From Rhodobacterales bacterium (lineage in GTDB: Bacteria > Pseudomonadota > Alphaproteobacteria > Rhizobiales > Stappiaceae): a stretch of DNA of 64,000 nt. Positions 63,484-64,000 of the stretch are shown in pieces. The stretch is from assembly GCA_008107755.1 (NCBI GenBank), contig VIRH01000137.1, forward strand, positions 186,001-250,000, read 5' to 3'. The notes below the pieces were generated by a model. That model ran no database searches and was not told the origin of the DNA. It worked only from the letters and a program-made list of their open reading frames with translations. The translations under genes were made by a program, and so were the position numbers. Positions within the stretch are counted from its first letter, which is position 1, and each line of letters begins with the position of its first letter.

Positions 63484-64000
63484 GTGCCCCAGTCGGCTCC
63501 GGCCCGTCAGGATTTCACGCTTGCCGATTTCACCCGTGCCCGGTCCGCAATCTCCGGCATGGTGCGGCGCACGCCCATGACTCTCTCGCCGAACCTCAGG
63601 GAGCGCTTCGGCGTTCCCGTTCATCTGAAGCTGGAACATCTTCAGGAAACCGGCAGCTTCAAGCTGCGCGGCGCCGCAAATGCAGTGCTCTCGCTCAATG
63701 ATGCCTCCAAGGCTCGTGGCGTGGTTGGCGTCTCGACAGGCAACCACGGCAGGGCACTGGCCTTTGCCGCAAAACAGGCGGGCGTCGCCTGCATCATCTG
63801 CATGTCCCGGCTCGTGCCCGCGAACAAGGTCGAGGCGATCCGGGCCCTTGGCGCGGAGGTGCGTATCGTCGGCGCCTCTCAGGACGAGGCGCAGGAGGAG
63901 GTCGATCGGCTGGTCTCGGCGGACGGCATGACGCTGATCCCGCCTTTCGACCATGCGGCCATCATAGCGGGTCAGGGAACGCTCGGGCTCGAGATCGTGG
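63484..64000 (+). CDS. eutB: Hydroxyectoine utilisation dehydratase EutB (partial, 3' end outside window)
   Basis: The first 172 residues of a fold-type II PLP enzyme related to threonine dehydratase. GTG start at 63484 (the protein begins MPQSAPARQDFTLAD) after GGAAGGGG. The Schiff-base Lys 60 is in ETGSFKLRGAANAVL, and the phosphate/substrate loop is STGNHGRALAFAA. In hydroxyectoine catabolism EutB and its partners EutA and EutC convert hydroxyectoine to ectoine. A plain threonine dehydratase is the alternative, but the gene follows enuR directly with 97 bp between, as in known clusters. eutC and doeA are expected to the right. Confidence 0.82.
   Translation, partial: MPQSAPARQDFTLADFTRARSAISGMVRRTPMTLSPNLRERFGVPVHLKLEHLQETGSFKLRGAANAVLSLNDASKARGVVGVSTGNHGRALAFAAKQAGVACIICMSRLVPANKVEAIRALGAEVRIVGASQDEAQEEVDRLVSADGMTLIPPFDHAAIIAGQGTLGLEIV

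Overview
The window looks like chromosomal DNA of a GC-rich alphaproteobacterium of the order Hyphomicrobiales (Rhizobiales). Evidence: Rhizobium-type rhamnose genes (rhaRST-P divergent from rhaD/rhaI), the block obgE-proB-proA-nadD-rsfS-rlmH-envC-ctpA-deacetylase-rppH, a C-terminally extended L21, many TRAP/TTT uptake systems, and palindromic intergenic repeats of a kind common in this order. The ectoine-degradation genes at the right edge suggest a marine or saline member, perhaps Stappiaceae (Roseibium/Labrenzia type). That placement is inference; no rRNA is present.

Layout. 1-8.9 kb: L-rhamnose uptake and catabolism. An ABC importer (rhaS, rhaT, partial rhaP) and the DeoR regulator rhaR are on the minus strand; rhaD and rhaI are on the plus strand, separated by an array of 209-bp repeats. 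9-12.7 kb: a membrane-anchored regulator-like TPR protein divergent from a small unknown gene and an exported DUF1254 protein. 12.8-24.2 kb: a sugar-acid region. A dehydratase, a DHDPS-family lyase, a RraA-like protein and a TRAP transporter lie on the minus strand, divergent from a complete TctCBA transporter and a LacI regulator. A pair of near-identical palindromes sits in the divergent promoter region. 24.3-34.5 kb: mixed genes: a soluble double-PAS chemoreceptor, tRNA-Leu, an NDUFA9-like protein, DUF1127, a WYL regulator, uppP, a GST, queG and a large exported protein of unknown function.

34.6-48.6 kb: a housekeeping block on the minus strand, from rplU-rpmA through four overlapping GNAT genes, obgE, proBA, nadD, rsfS, rlmH, envC and ctpA to rppH. 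49-53 kb: tRNA-Ser, a quinone oxidoreductase with a divergent LysR, and a second LysR divergent from an azoreductase. 53-59.9 kb: an RND efflux operon (adaptor, pump, NodT outer-membrane factor) with a divergent TetR. 59.9-64 kb: ectoine/hydroxyectoine catabolism: a DoeD-like aminotransferase, an AsnC/Lrp regulator, the MocR-type regulator EnuR, and the start of eutB, which runs off the window.

The most notable points are the repeat array between rhaD and rhaI, the sugar-acid locus with two tripartite importers and paired operators, hairpins after all three solute-binding-protein genes, four overlapping GNAT paralogues inside a ribosomal/obgE block, and the uncharacterised membrane-regulator/DUF1254 locus. 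No CRISPR array, phage, transposase or defence island was seen.
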